Shown in pieces: positions 1 through 13,493 of a stretch of 64,000 nt of DNA (positions are counted from its first letter, which is position 1; each line of letters starts with the position of its first letter). Source of the DNA: Trichaptum fuscoviolaceum (Eukaryota > Basidiomycota > Agaricomycetes > Hymenochaetales > Trichaptaceae); contig CAJSYZ010000002.1 in assembly GCA_910574455.1 (NCBI GenBank), positions 1,637,671-1,701,670 of the forward strand, read 5' to 3'. The notes below the pieces were generated by a model. That model did no database searches and had not been told where the DNA came from. It was given only the letters and a program-made list of their open reading frames with translations. The translations under genes were made by a program, and so were the position numbers.

Positions 1-32
1 CAAGGAGCCAAGCCCAGACAAATTGTATTAGT

Positions 33-182
33 TCACCGTATGTATGAGGTTAGGGCAAAAAGGAAGACTGACAAGATAGAAGTATCATCAGGCTCGCTGC
101 CCTCAGGAGCCTGGTCGTCCAACGAGCCGCCACGAGGCCTACCTCGCAAGGCAGAACTCGCCTGATTGAAGAGACCCATCAT
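33..182 (-). CDS. possible 5' exon of a gene leaving the left edge
   Basis: An open frame begins at an ATG at 182 (a second ATG follows directly) and reads through an acidic, Ser/Gly-rich stretch (GRPRGGSLDDQAPEGSEPDD). The DNA upstream on the minus strand is a run of CTTTCTTT-type pyrimidines, which often precedes start codons in basidiomycetes. The protein is not recognised and no splice donor can be fixed because the window ends. This could equally be a chance open frame. Confidence 0.2.
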   Translation of the reverse strand: MMGLFNQASSALRGRPRGGSLDDQAPEGSEPDDTSILSVFLFALTSYIR

Positions 183-1260
183 ATCTGTTGTGTCACGGTA
201 ATGCGCGTGCCAAGGTACGCCCGAGATGCAGGGCAAAGGCGAATAAAGATTAGAGAAAAGAAAGAGAGAAAGAGAGGTGATTCAGCAAGAGAGTCAGCGT
301 GCACGACGCGCAGAAACAGCGAGGCGTACAAGAGCAAATCCAGCAGCCTTCGCTTTCGTTCGCCGGTCGCAGTCGGTAAGGCGATGAAGCCTGTGTGCGG
401 TGCGGGTTGCTGCGGTGATTAATTTAATTTGTCTGCCAGGGCACGGCCAAACTGATTATTGGCCGGCTGAATACGCGTGTCAGGCGGACGTCGATCTCGA
501 ATCTAAATTTTGTAGAAGTCTAATAAGGACAAAAGCTCGCGCTCGCTGTTGGTGACGATGAGCAGAGGGTTTTAGTAGGGAAGAAACAGGTGCGAAGAGG
601 TGTCTGACGCTGTGCTCTGAAACCAAGCCGGCGTCCCCTTCGTCATTGGGATCACAGGGCACGTGCCTTTCCCCACTAAGGTCATTTCATCTCTTTCCGT
701 ACTCGTCGTAGCCGTGTCATCCTCCTTCACCAATCCTCCAGTCCCGGACCCGAACCGGGTTGACACGCATACAACGTCGGTCATCGTGTCTTTTGCACTT
801 GGTCGATGAGAAAAGCAGAACAACATACGGTAAACGTAAAGATGACTATCCATTCCAATTGCAATGTGTATACATGTAAGAAGCTGATAACTGGTTGACA
901 TACGATGACGAGGGTATGATATGATGAAAATGCATGTAAGCAAGGGTAAAATTGCAGCAGGACGATATGTGTGCGTTAGCCCAGACAGTAATGAAAGAAG
1001 TGATGTGAAGCAATTATATGTAAATGATTAAAACGGAGTTAATGATTTTGCGAGAAGCAGACGATTTGCATTGTTAGAATGAAGGGAGAAATGACTGTTA
1101 AAACAATAAAACAAGAAAGAGAATATAGTTTGATATGCCACAAGGGAAGTAGTGAGCGTTGAACAGGAATCAGCCGGTTAACGATAGTGGTCGTGATTTC
1201 ACCGTTTATCCAAGAAGGAATGAATGATTCAAATGAAAAAAAAGTACACTTGAGCTTTGC
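183..1260. other. intergenic stretch without a supportable gene
   Basis: Only short, overlapping open frames with no family resemblance are present. Around 950-1260 the DNA is AT-rich and lies just downstream of the stop codon of the large minus-strand gene, so part of it is probably that gene's 3' untranslated region. A tRNA B-box-like stretch near 745-765 was examined and rejected. Confidence 0.5.
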
Positions 1261-4200
1261 CTATGACCACCAGCCATCGTCACCTTCTGTCGGCGCAGCA
1301 CTTGCCGCACTCGGTGTCGGGCTGGGTGCCCGATTCTTTACATAACTAGACACATGGTGTCTGCGAGGTGCAGGCGTCGACGGGGTTGTATGTGGTACGT
1401 AGACTGACGTCTTTATAGCTTTCGGCGCATGCATCGAGTCCCACGTTGACGACGCTGGCTCGGGGCTCGCCACTGGGCGAGTGATTGGAACAGCGGCGCT
1501 GGGTCTCGCAACAGCTGGTAGCGCACGTCCATTAACTTTCGGCGTCGGTGGTTCCGGGTCTTCGTATGCCGTGCTCGCACGCGAGGACGGACGCTGCTGG
1601 GTTGTATTAGCGTCCTTCGGTGGGACGAAGACCCACTGGCTTGACGCAGCGCGAGAGACCTTGCGCTCTTCCTCAAGTTCGGATGTTATGGCTCCAATCT
1701 TTGTCTTGAGCGCAGCGATCTCCTTTTCCAGTTTGCGCTCACGGTCCTGTCGAAGCATGGCACGTTAGAACATATCAGCTATTTCGAACTCCAAGAACAT
1801 CATACCTGTCGTAACCGCTCTTGCGCATCCTTTTCTTCCATCTGCATCTTCACCATCTGCACGTCTGCCTCCAGCTGCGTACGCGTTTGCTCGCCTTGTT
1901 CAACAACAGTCGACAATCGCTCAGCCTCACCCTCCGCCTCCCTCGCGCGCTTCTCCCACTCTGACGCGCGTTGCTGCGCCTGAGCGAAGTTCTGTCTTGT
2001 CGTCTGTGATGCGCGTTCGATGTTCGCGAGTTTGCTCTCCTGCTCTCGGAAGCGTTTTTGCAGAGCCGCATGCTCACCCTCAAGGACTTTGCTCCGATCC
2101 CTTACTTGCTTGAGCTCCGCGACCTCGTCCGAATCGATCCTGCTAACTCTGGTTGCCAGAGCTTCAATCTGTTCCGACGCCCGGCGGAGGTCCTCCCAAT
2201 AGCTTTGCTGTGAGGCTAGGTTATCCCGATCCGCCTTCAGCAAGCGTAAAGACTGCTGCGCAGATTCCTTGTCCCTTGAAGCAAACTCAACCTGCATATT
2301 CAAGTTATCGATCTAAAACAAGGGAAACAGTTGGTCAGCGATTAGTTTTGACGAAAAGGTTCTCAAATAGCTTTGCCGGATTTGGAAATTTACCTTCGAC
2401 TTCAACTGCTGCTTCTCTAAGGTTAATTCGCGGTTCATCTTCTCAAGCTCCGCGATGCGTTCTTGCTGCGTCTGAGCGTTTACGTCGGAGACCTTGAGCC
2501 TATCAAGCGCAGTATGCATCGCCTGTTCTTGATCAGCTGCGCGAGCTTCGAGTGCGGCGAGTTCAATGGCTCTGTTTGTTGACGTCGACTGCAGCTCATC
2601 AACCTGTGCGCGTAACTGATCGCGTTCGGTCTCTACTTCAGCAAGACGGCTCTTCAAATTATCCTTTTCAACGCGAATCAACCCGTGAGCGCCTTGAGCT
2701 TTCGCAAGCTTTCCTTGCAAGTCGGCATTTGCAGTTGCCAGTTTACGAACTTCCACTGACGTGTCCTGTATCTTCTCGACGCGCTCAAGAAGCTCAGAAT
2801 ACTTCTTCTCAAACGAAGCAGCGACAGCATCAGGAATAGGAGACAAATCATCAAGTAGACGCTTGCTGATGGTGCCAATCTCGTTCTTCTCTGCAGAAAG
2901 GTCCTCGTTTGCAGCACGGAGAGATTCAATGCTAGTAGCAATACGTTCCAGTTGCTGAGCAGTGGAATCTGCAGACTGAAGTTGTTGAACCACTGAGGTC
3001 TTCACGGTGCTTAAACTTCCTACCACTTCCCCAATCTTCTCACCTATATCCACAAGAATCTTTGTGTTCTCGGCGTGCGCCGAAACAGCATTCCGAGCTT
3101 CGGCAATTGTATCAGTCTGCCCACGGACCAGTGTGTCGATACCCTCGTTAAGAGCATCGAAACGAGCTCCCAGTGACCCGATAGACTCCGTGACATTTGA
3201 CTTCAAGGTTTCGAAGTTCAACGTCTTATCACGAACTGCAAGCCGAGCATCCAACCGCTCGACAACAAGATCTGCAACTTGCTCTTTGATAACGTGAGTA
3301 TCGATCGGTTCAATTATCCGGTTCACAGCGGTCGAAATGTCGGCAACCAGACCTTCGGTGTCAATCTCAGGTTGGGAAGCTGCAAACGATTGTAAGATTG
3401 GCATGAGGAGGTTTGCAATGAGCTCCGCAGTTTCGCGTTTGTCCGAAGCCAGGTCAATGAGCTGGGAGATATGAGGTTTGACGGCTTGTGATAGCTGCAT
3501 CGTGAGTCCATCATAATCAATGGGCTCGGGTTGCACTGCGTCGAGGTGCGGCACTAGGGCGGTAACGATTTCCCTGACAAGCATGTCCTTTTGCCATGGC
3601 TCGGACAATCCTGCACTCTCGGAATGAGCAAGAGTTTCTTGAAGATGAGAGTTCGAAGCTAGAATTTCTATCTTCATATTCTCTACAGCTTGAACAAGTT
3701 CGAGACCAACAGGAGATGACGTCCAACTTTGAACCTGTGTGTTGTTCTTCACATCACTGAGCAAAGTCGCCAATTTCTGGAATAATAACCCGTGTGCTCT
3801 GCCTTGAGTTTCTTCCAAAATTGACTTGATCATCTCAATGTCAAATTCGCCACGAGCATCCATTGTGCTGTCCTCAAGAGCTTTTTCTGTCGAATCTCGT
3901 AATTGCATGCGGAACATCGCCATTGCTTCTTTGACCATCTCATCAGTTGATGGGCTTATATATCGACCCTCACCAGCAGCCTGAGCAAGTACTTCTTCAC
4001 GTAGTTGTTCGAACTTCCTGTCGAACAGTACCTCGAGCCGCTCTTCGATACGCAACCCTTGATTGAAGCCCGCCATATCTGGGGGAATGATAGAGTTAGG
4101 TGAATCCGGACTGACTGGTGTCGCGATAGAAGACCGTCTGCTACGCAGTGATGATGCCTCGGTCGCTTGGGAAGCACCTTCGTCGTAATCTTGTGATTTA

Positions 4201-7200
4201 TCTTGCTCGTCAGGTACCAATCTTGCTCTCGAAATTTTATGTGAGATAGCCGGTACGGACAAGTCATCCAAGGAAACTTCGCTGTGATTCGAGAATTCGA
4301 ATGAGTTTCCATGGCGGGCACTTGTACGTGCCTTCTCCTCAATATCACCGCTCGCCAAATTCTTAAACAAACCAGCAGGAACCATATTCGTCGATACAGG
4401 GTGCTTGAAATCGAGCGGAATCGGAGCTCTTTTCTGCTTCTGAGTGTTCGGTAGCGTCAACTCCGGTGAAGTCAAGTCGCCCAGCGCAGATCCACGCGTT
4501 GCATCGATTGATTGCATAGTATCATCATCAGCATGAGAAGCCATTTTGACAGCTTCGGCCAAAGACCGTGTCTCCTGTCCCAACAGGGGAGGTAAGACCG
4601 GCGGCTTTCCGGAAAATCCGTTGAAAGTGAACGGCTTCGCTGAGGCATTGAGCGCATTTGCATGACGACTTGATGAGGGAGTAGGACTTGCAGGGGCCGA
4701 GCGATGGAAAACCATAGTAGGTTCGGGAGCGGTTGGAAACTTGAAACTGGACATAGTATCTCGTCCTTCCGAATCCTCATCTTCACCTGCATCATCATCC
4801 TCGGTAACTTCATCGCCTTCCACATCTTCATCGACATCGAATCCGCCATCACTGTATTCATCCTCCGCATCAGTCGCTTCAGGAGATTCACTGAGCCTCG
4901 GCCTCTTTTCCCGTCCTTGCATTGCCCTAGATGTTGAACCTATTGCTGGCGGAATTGGCAACGGACGAGAGGGCTCACTTGCTACGACTGAAGGCAGCAC
5001 AGGGAAGGAAAGTGAAGGTACACCTGATGGGGGACGGAAGGTGAAATTTCCTGGTTTGAACTCAGGTGCTGCGACATTGAGTGGGCGACCAGTGCCAATA
5101 GACGGTAAACGAGAATGTGTAGGTAGACTTCCATGAGCAGGAGAGGAAGCAGCTTCGCTTGGAGCAAATGCCGGCACTGAGGGTGACAATACTGAAGGAG
5201 CCAGTGCTGCGACAAGACTCGGGCGCGCTCCAAAGACGAACGGTTTCGCGAATGGGTTGAGGTTGCCTTTGCTCGCTGACGAGATACTTGCTGTTGCTCC
5301 ATGATGGCCACTCAAATTCGAATCTGGACGTGAGATAGGAAGGCTTGTACTAACAGGTGCAAACGCGGTTCCATTGGCCAGATGTTCTGAGGCACCACGG
5401 GAATGTGAAGGTAGACTTCCGTGATATGAGTATTGTACAGAACCATCCCTTGAGTCTGGAAGAGGAGGTAACGGTCGACTGGCACGTCCTACGACGTTCT
5501 CGTGCGACAAAGGCACAGAGATGCTTGGCGGTGGATAGTATTGGTCGTAGTGTACGTCAACCTCAAGTTCGTCTGTCGTATACCGCCTTGCTGGCCTCTC
5601 CTCCTCTTCACTTGGATTCGAAATAATGTCTTCGTCGTCACCCCTCATCGCAACGTAACGCTGACCGGCTGGTGGCCGAGGGAACTCTGGTATTCTCCGG
5701 GGAACTTCTGCCGTTTGCTCTTGAATACGTCGCGTGTACCGCCTTTGTAACCTGTCCTGTCTTGCGCGCTCCTCGTCCGACGGATTAGACCATTCCCCAA
5801 TACTCTGATAGACGATTTAATGGTTTAATACTTTCCACAAAGACAAAGGAACAATGAACACACCTCCTGATCATCCGTAATATCACCATCCTCCCACACC
5901 AGGTCTTCTGAACCGGTCCATTCATTCAAAGAATCATTTGTGAACTCGCCGCCAACCTCGTCATGATCCAACCCCTTGACAAACTGACCCATTTCAATGC
6001 TCGCCCTACTCTCTTTCCTACTGTGATCAACAACAGTTTCATCTGCATGTCTCGGCGCAGACCCCACAGATAATGTCACTGAGATCCTCGAAGCATGCCT
6101 CGTATGCGCCCCTGCAGTTGATGCATGCCGAGAATGCGAATCCACTGCTGTAAGAGCCATGCTCACCTCAGGCTCTTGCACATCGCCAGGTTGATTAACC
6201 TCAGACAAAGGAAGTTTGTCCCCCAAAAAACTTGGTTCAATATGTGAAGCAGAATGTTGCTCGGATAGAGCTGGGGGTACATTCTCTTTCTCTTCTTCCT
6301 CCTCCTCTTCCTCAGGAATATCGAGCCCAAAGCCTCGGATGAAGTCGGGCCTGCTTTCTGGCCTCGAGGATGCGGGTGGCACGGAAAGTTGTGCAGGTTT
6401 CCTGCCTTGAGGCGCAAATAGTCCAATTGGCGACAGGGCAGCAACCTCAATATCAGGGTCAGTCTTTACTCCATTCCCTAACAGATCATAGCCGCCTGGA
6501 CCAACGAAGGGATGTGGATGGAATGTAGGAGGCTGAGCAAGGGACATGCTATGTCCGTGTGATTGCATACGATTTGGGAATCTGGGATCAGGGGAAATAG
6601 AGGTAGATAAAGGTTGCGGCGACGCTGCCAATGAGTTCCCAGCACTTTGCTGCTGCTGTTGTAGTTTATTCAGCTTGAAGTATAAAAGGGCAGGATCAGC
6701 AGGAGATGAAATCTTTCCAAAGAGAATTGAACGATAGTTAGAGCATGTTACACACGTGGTGCTTGGAGTATAAGAATGAACACATACGGAGGCTGCCCTC
6801 GTGTGGGGTGCATGTATCTCTGGTAGACCAGCCGAGAACTCTGGACGCTTTTCAATGCCTAATTTTTCTAGCTTTTCTTCAATGATTCGCTGTTTCATTT
6901 CGTCCCAAGCAGCCTTGAAAACGTTACCAGAGTAGAAAGTAATGATCGTCAGTTGACGTAAGCGTAATCAAGAATAGAACGCACCTTGCCCGGCAGGAAG
7001 ACATCGACAGTCGGTGGAAGAAACCGTTTGTGTTCATCTTCAGGGAAAGTCTCTGCCGAGTTAGTCTCCGGAGGCGGTATGGTAGGTTGTTCTGGCAATA
7101 ACGAGACGGGGATAGGTGTCCTAGTCCACAGCGACTTCACGCCATTTTCTTCTTTCTTCTCCCCCTCCCCAGACTCGACATCCTTTTCCGTCTCGGTGGG

Positions 7201-7719
7201 TAGCTTCACAACCACTTTCTTTCCCTTCAACTTCTCCTGCACGACAGCAGCTACGGCAGGCATAGGACTGACTTTCCTCCCTGGTCCACCCAGAGTTGCC
7301 TTTGGCGGGCCCCCAATCATACTCGGTGTCCTCCTGCTCTTGGGAACGAAAGGCTGAGCGTGCGGCTGCATACCAGACTGACCACCGTGCATCATGCTAG
7401 GGGGGAATTGTTGGCCGAGAGGGGTCATTGGAACGGGGTGCATCCCAAGCGGGCCATAACCCGCCATGCTAGCGTGTTGCCTATGTCCGATATGAGGTGG
7501 ACGTGGCGGCGCATTCGGCGGATGCGGATAGAATGACTGCTGCATTGGTGTCTGCATAGGGAATGCCGAGTTTGGGGGAAATGGCGGAAAGTGAGCTTGA
7601 TTAGCTGTTTGTAGAGCAGGCGAATACATAGTCCGCGCGTCAATGCTATTCGCAAGCTGAGAGTTCAGCATTGGCGGAATAAACAGCCGCGAAGGCTGTT
7701 GTCGGTGCTGAGTGGCCAT
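1261..7719 (-). CDS. large coiled-coil protein (about 2037 aa), six exons
   Basis: Exons inferred at 7719-6985, 6913-6788, 6712-5864, 5804-2394, 2312-1806 and 1746-1261 join in frame. The intron at 6787-6713 is 75 nt, keeps the frame, and has GTATGT, a CTAAC branch-like site and an AAG end, so it could be read through. The first 250 residues are Pro/Gln/Met-rich. A Glu run (about eight residues) precedes KENVPP near 6290. A motif SNPS(D/E)EE occurs twice, near 5790 and 5620. An acidic block follows (DVEGDEVTEDDD), then from about 3900 to the stop almost continuous heptad-like helix with Glu, Gln, Lys and Leu. The C-terminus ends DDGWWS. No enzymatic motif is visible. It may be a cytoskeletal, spindle-pole or scaffolding protein, but that is a guess from composition. 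I do not recognise a named family. Confidence 0.8.
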
Positions 7720-8187
7720 TGCTGGCTCGGTGTCGACTCAGGTCGCGTGCGGAAGAAATGCTGAGCGTCTGTAGGTAAAGTCGGCTCAATAAAACGCGTC
7801 CGAAAGTTGAAAAGGAGGTGAAGTCGAGAGAAAGAAGCACCCGATCCAAAGAAAGATGGAGAAAGCTGCAGCGCAGGGACCACAAAAAGTTCGTGGCTGG
7901 GGGAAGCCTACGCTGTGGCCAAAATGTCCACGGCGCGTAACGCTCTTGAGAACGTTTGTGGACGTTGTTACAGACAAAAGATCGTCGTTGTGACTTGTCC
8001 ACAGCGACCGTGATGGTCGAGAGCCTTTCTCACGAACCCTGATCAAGACAATTAAAAAGTCTAAAATTAAACATTATCATTGCTTTACAACTACAAAGAA
8101 CAAAGAACAGAATACAAACACATAACACGGGCAGAAACAAAGAATAATGTAAGGAGGTCATGCATGAGTATCTATGCCACGAGTAAA
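7720..8187. promoter_or_regulatory. intergenic between TOP2 and the coiled-coil gene
   Basis: This 468-bp gap holds the promoter and 5' leader of the downstream minus-strand coiled-coil gene and the 3' end of TOP2. Three overlapping minus-strand open frames between 7646 and 8046 have no family resemblance. No clear TATA box was identified. AT-rich DNA at 8041-8150 is consistent with the TOP2 polyadenylation region. Confidence 0.4.
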
Positions 8188-11100
8188 TCAGTCGGATAAC
8201 TGGAAAGTCTCGTCTTCATCCTCGTCGGAGCCAATCTCTATATATTTCTTCGGCGCTGCTCTGACCGCACGCTTGGGCGCTCCAGTGCGCTTAGGCGCAG
8301 GTGGTTCTACGTCTATCTCGGAACCATCACCTACATCATCGTCACTGTCGATATACTTCTTCGCCTTTGCCACCGGCTTCTTGGATGGTGCAGCTTTGGG
8401 CTTGGGCTTCATAGCAGCAATCTTTGGCGATTTAGAGATGGGCTTCACTTCGTCATCGTCCTCCTTATTCTTCTTATTGCCGGAAGCGCCGAAGAACTTG
8501 GTGAGAGATGACTGCTGCACCTTCTTCTTGGCAGGTTTGAGAGACATTGTATCTTCGGACTCATCTTCAGACGCAGGGCTAAGATGGAAAGAATTTCTAA
8601 GTCATTGAATGCATACGGAAAGACAAAGGACAAACCTCTTTCGTTTGGGAGCAGCTTTACTTTTACCCTTGTTCTTAGCGGCAGGGATAACATCCGCATC
8701 TGACTCCGATTCTTCCTTCGCCACCTTTCTCTTCGCCGGAATCTCCTCGAAGTCCGACAGTTCTTCCTCTTTCGAGGTTTTCTTCGGTGGTGTAGGTTTG
8801 ACATAGTCGTCGTCGTCAACATCATCGTCCGAGTCAACGTACTTCGGTTTGGCCTTCGGACGAGATACTTTGCGTTCAGTTGCTTCTTTCTTCACAGGTG
8901 CCGGCTTAACATAATCGTCATCATTATCATCAACAGGACTCTCAACCTTCTTGGGTGGAGCTTTAGGTCGCGAGGCCTTGCGTTCCGTTGGTTCAGCAGC
9001 TTTCTTAGGTGCAGATTTCGCCACAGCCTTTGTGGGCATGAAGTCGTCATCAGAAAGATCGTCGTCGCTTAATTTCTTCTTCCGACCTCCGGTAAGGGAC
9101 TTTCGGGTTTTGAGTGTTGTTTGCTTCCGCTTCACTGCTTTACCGGTAGAATCTTTGACAGCTGACTCTTCCCACTCAAGGCAGGTTCTCTACAAAAGCA
9201 ATTAGAAAAGTAATGAATACGAAATAAATGATGCGATGCGTACCTCCCATTCGGCAAGGAACTTGTCCAAGTCCGTGTTCCAAATCTGGTTGGGGGTGAG
9301 CTCAAGGAGAGCGAGCAGCTCTGCCTCCTTCGCGCGGCCTTGTTCAAGAAGCTTCTCAATCTTCTCGTGAGTCAAGCTGTAGATAGGCATCCCCAGGAGA
9401 TAATCATAATCGGACGTTAGGCCAGATGGCCCTTCCTCGACATCTGAGTCCTCCTGAGCATCTTCGCTCTCGCCAGCAACCTTAGCTTTGACGACCTTAG
9501 GGAATGGCCTGAAATCTTTTTTCCGTAACTCCGATACGATATCAGCCTTCTTTCTTCCTGATACGACAAGTTCCTTCTTGACGATCATCTGCACGAAACG
9601 AGCCTGATTGCTCAGCTTTTCATACTCAAGCTGCAGTTGATTGGCAAGGAAGTCTTTTCGTTTTTGATAGTAGGCCAGACGTATCGGGTAATAATCCTCC
9701 AAAATCTCTTCGGGGGAATTGTACTTCTTGATCTTGCCTTCAAAGTCAAAGCAAATCATGTTACCAGTGCTAATCTTTGATGTGAGCTTGAAGAATTCCT
9801 CCAGGCCCTGTGCTTCAGCCTTCTCGAGATCCTTCGGATTCATGGTTATGACAAAATGTACATTGCGGTTGTCATGATGTTCTTTGTAATCCTGTGTATA
9901 TGAAAACATTAGACTGGTTGCTTTTTGGGTGAGGAAAGAAATCGTACCTTAATGACTCCATCACCCTTCTCACCGCACATAGTTTCGAGCTCCGCCTTGT
10001 AGGTTTGGGTCCATTTATGGATCGGTAGTTCGGTGACCTCGACAGTTGAATCGTTGATCTTTCTGCAGATACCAGTGACTTCATACTTGTTATCACCAGT
10101 CTTCTTGATCGAACCCTTGAATCCACGCCACCATGGCATCATCGGCACCATGTCTTCGCCTTTCATCATGCGTCGTATATTCGCGACGATATCAACGGGG
10201 TTATAAGAGGGAACGCTGGTGCTCCAGCCTGTCCCGATACCCTCTGCGCCATTGATTAAAACAAGAGGCACAATAGGCATATAGAATTCAGGTTCCACAA
10301 TTATGCCATCGTCCTTTTGCGCATTTAGGAGAGGATCGTCGCTTGGATGGAAGATAACACGAGATATCGGCGCCGGTTCAGTGAAGATATAACGAGCCGA
10401 CGCATGATCTTTGCCGCCTACGTCGCGCGTACCATACTGACCATTGGGCAGTAAGAGATTCATGTTGTTGCTACCGACGTAGTCTTGTGCAAGATTAACA
10501 ATTGTCATCGTCAAACTTTGCTCGCCGTGATGGTATGCCGCATGTTCGGAGATATAACCGACCAATTGTGCAACCTGAATGGAATTATTCAGCGACAGAT
10601 CGATGAGGAGCAATACATATGTACCTTGATTTCTTTCTTCAGCTTACGTTTAAAGCAACCCCATACGACTTTCCTTTGTCCGGGCTTTAGGCCATCCGCA
10701 ACAGAAGGGATTGATCGAATGTTATCAGCCATGGAGAAGAGGATGAGCTCCCTGTTGATGAAGTCGGAGTAAGGAATTTCGTCCATATTGTGATCGAGAT
10801 ATGTGCCAGGCTGGGGGATGAATTATTAGCAAGAGCTAAGATATAATTTTACAAATAATCATACCCGGAACTGCCTTAACCACTCCTTACGTTCGTCTGC
10901 CTTCTTCTTACTGAAGGCAAGGTCGATCAGCTCTCTATCACCATCCTGAGTTGTCGCGAACGGTATCATATGTTTACCCATGTTGCTGAAGTAGTCGCGC
11001 GCGTCGCTGTCCTTGCTCGTACCCAAACCCTGTCGGCCAGGTTAATACATACGAATAACCCATTTGGTTACTACAAACCTTATAGTATTTGACCTCCCAC

Positions 11101-13493
11101 TTGTGCGCGTCTGGGGTTTCTTCAACCCACTGTTCGTATTCCGGGATTGTAAAGAAGTCGATCCTTTGCTTTCCCTTTGTGACCCTAACAATGGGAGTGA
11201 CAAACTCAACAAGGAACTCTGGAATCTTTAACAAAGAGGGGTAAAAGTGGTCCAAGAAATTGATGAGTAGACCTTTGATGTGAGACCCGTCGTGATCCTG
11301 GCTCATATTTAAGCATGCGTTAGAATAGAGAGCACAGTTATTGAAAACCTACCTGATCGGTCATAATCATGATGCGTCCATATCGCAGACTAGTGACATC
11401 CGAATAGACTTTATTGTGCTGCAATCCCATGATCTTTTTCACATTCGATATTTCCTCATTCTTCATGATAGTGTCATGCTTTGCCTCTCGCACATTTAGT
11501 AACTTTCCGCGAAGAGGGAAGACACCAAAGTTATCACGACCGACGACTCCCAGACCTGCCACAGCTAGTGCCTTGGCAGAGTCACCTTCCGTCAGGATAA
11601 GCGTGCACTTCGAAGCCTGGCGAGTTCCAGCGTTATTTGCGTCGGCTAACTTTGTCATGCCAAGAAGCCTTGCACAAGATATTCAGCGATAATACTACTA
11701 AGCAAATTATTCATTCCCTCACCGATTGCGCTTCGATCCATCCTGTTTCTTGATTTGCTGGTCCGCTTTGAACTTTGCCCAGTTCAGCACATTGTCAATT
11801 ATACTGGTCTTCGCGACTGTAAACCTATATTAGCCCATAATAGAGGAACATGTTAAATGCTCATACTTTTCTTGAAAAATTCTTCGGTCAAAGTTGGCCT
11901 TGTGCCGAACTTACTAGCGGGCAAGGTGAGTGTCTCCTTCGTTTGTGAGTCAAAGGTTGGATTCTCGATAAGGGCATTCACGAAGATCCACATGTGATTT
12001 CGAATCTGAGCTGGTTTAACTGTGGCAGCCTTGTTCTTCTTTGTGATCGTTGCAATCAAGTTCTTGGCAATTTGGTCCGCAATATACAGTACGTGTGTAC
12101 CACCTTTCATTGTAGCAATAGAGTTTGCGAAGGAGACTTGCTGGAACGTTCCGTCTGAAACTGCAAAGGCGACCTCCCAACGGTCATGCACTTGCTCATA
12201 CACCACAGTCGACTTATTTTGAGCAGCACCACCCGAAGCGTCCGCCGCTTCAGCAGCCGCAGAGTTGATGTACATCTCAACGTACTGCTTGAAGTTCTTG
12301 ATTTTTAGCCGCTCGTCATTAAGGAAGACCTTGATATTCTTCACGGTGCCAGCCATGTCATAAACCCGCTTCTTCAGTAAAGCGAGTGCGTCCTCGTCGA
12401 TTGAATCCATTCCAAAGCGTTTCAAGTCCGGCTTGAAGGTGACACGAGTGTATTCCTCCTTCTTAGTATTCTTGGTGATCTTTGCCTTCCCCGCTTTCAT
12501 CATGTTGTCTGTCCAGGTTTGTTTGTACTTCTGCTCCGAGTTTTTGTCCGCGGTTTCGATGGTAAACTCCGTCGAGTAGATGTTGGTCAATTTGGCACCA
12601 TAACCATTGCGACCACCAGTAAGTTTCTTCTCGTCGTCGTCATAGTTAGAAGACGTTAGTAAATGACCGAAGATCATTTCTGGGATATATATCTTGGTCT
12701 TCGAGTGAATCTCGATTGGAATACCCTTTCCATTGTTGTAGATGGTTATAGTCCCTTCCTCTGCGTCGATGTTAACCTTAAGGGTATCCATGTTTGGGTC
12801 ATTGATCTGGCAGTATTATATGAGTACATGAAATGGAAAGAATAAGTTACATGTACTAACCTTATTGTCAGCAGCGTTTACAAGAATCTCGTCGATTATT
12901 TTGTAGAAACCGGGCACAAACTTGACGTCTCTGAACACCATTCTCTTCGTATCCGAGTCATATGCCCACATTTGCTGTACAATTGACTCCACGCTACCAA
13001 TGTAAGAATCAGGTCGCTTGAGGATATGCTCCACAGGAGTGAGCTATGGAAAGACGGTAAGTAGAGAGTTCAAAAAGGTAAGTCATGCATGCCAACCTGT
13101 TGATACATTTCAGATGCCGTTTTGTTCTGTCGCTTGGTTGCGGCAGGTGCCTTAGAGGTGGATGGCACAGACTGACCCTCCGAGTCTGAACCGCCCGCAT
13201 TCTTCGCCTCATCAACGTCCATGAAACTGTCATCGACATTGTCATCAATATCCGCCAAGGGCTTCTTCTTCTTGATAGTTTTCGGTTTAGTAGAGGCCTT
13301 CACGGAAGTCTTAGTAGTCTTTGAGAGCTTCGCCGGTTGCTTCGTAGCCTATGGTTCAAAAACGCTTCAGATTAGTTTACTTCATGAATGCATTTTTACC
13401 TACAGGTTTCTTCTTCACTGGTGCAAAGTCATCTGAGCCATATTCTGATGCACTAACATCATCGATGTCGAAGTTTTCCTCCGACGAGCTCAT
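8188..13493 (-). CDS. TOP2: DNA topoisomerase II (about 1554 aa)
   Basis: ATP-dependent type IIA topoisomerase that passes one duplex through another; nuclear, essential for chromosome segregation. Thirteen inferred exons (13493-13404, 13348-13097, 13043-12861, 12806-11867, 11816-11723, 11668-11353, 11297-11079, 11029-10865, 10810-10625, 10574-9948, 9891-9244, 9189-8636, 8578-8188) join in frame. The GHKL ATPase motifs NNGKGIP (199-205) and GRNGYGAK (240-247) are present, followed by Toprim EGDSA (547-551) and DHDGSH (from 626). The breakage-reunion Tyr is in ARYIFTEP, about residue 877. The last 300 residues alternate Lys-rich and Asp/Glu/Ser-rich stretches, as expected for the divergent regulatory tail. 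Near residues 1447-1454 the tail carries QSSLTKFF, an exact match to a PCNA-interacting PIP box. The N-terminal 110 residues are also acidic and Lys-rich. Length and motif order fit a complete, functional enzyme. Confidence 0.97.

Noticed and set aside
740..770. A sequence resembling a tRNA B box and T arm on the minus strand
   Set aside because: The stem CCCGG/CCGGG and loop TTCGGGT are present, but the invariant A58 is missing and there is no matching acceptor stem or anticodon arm upstream.
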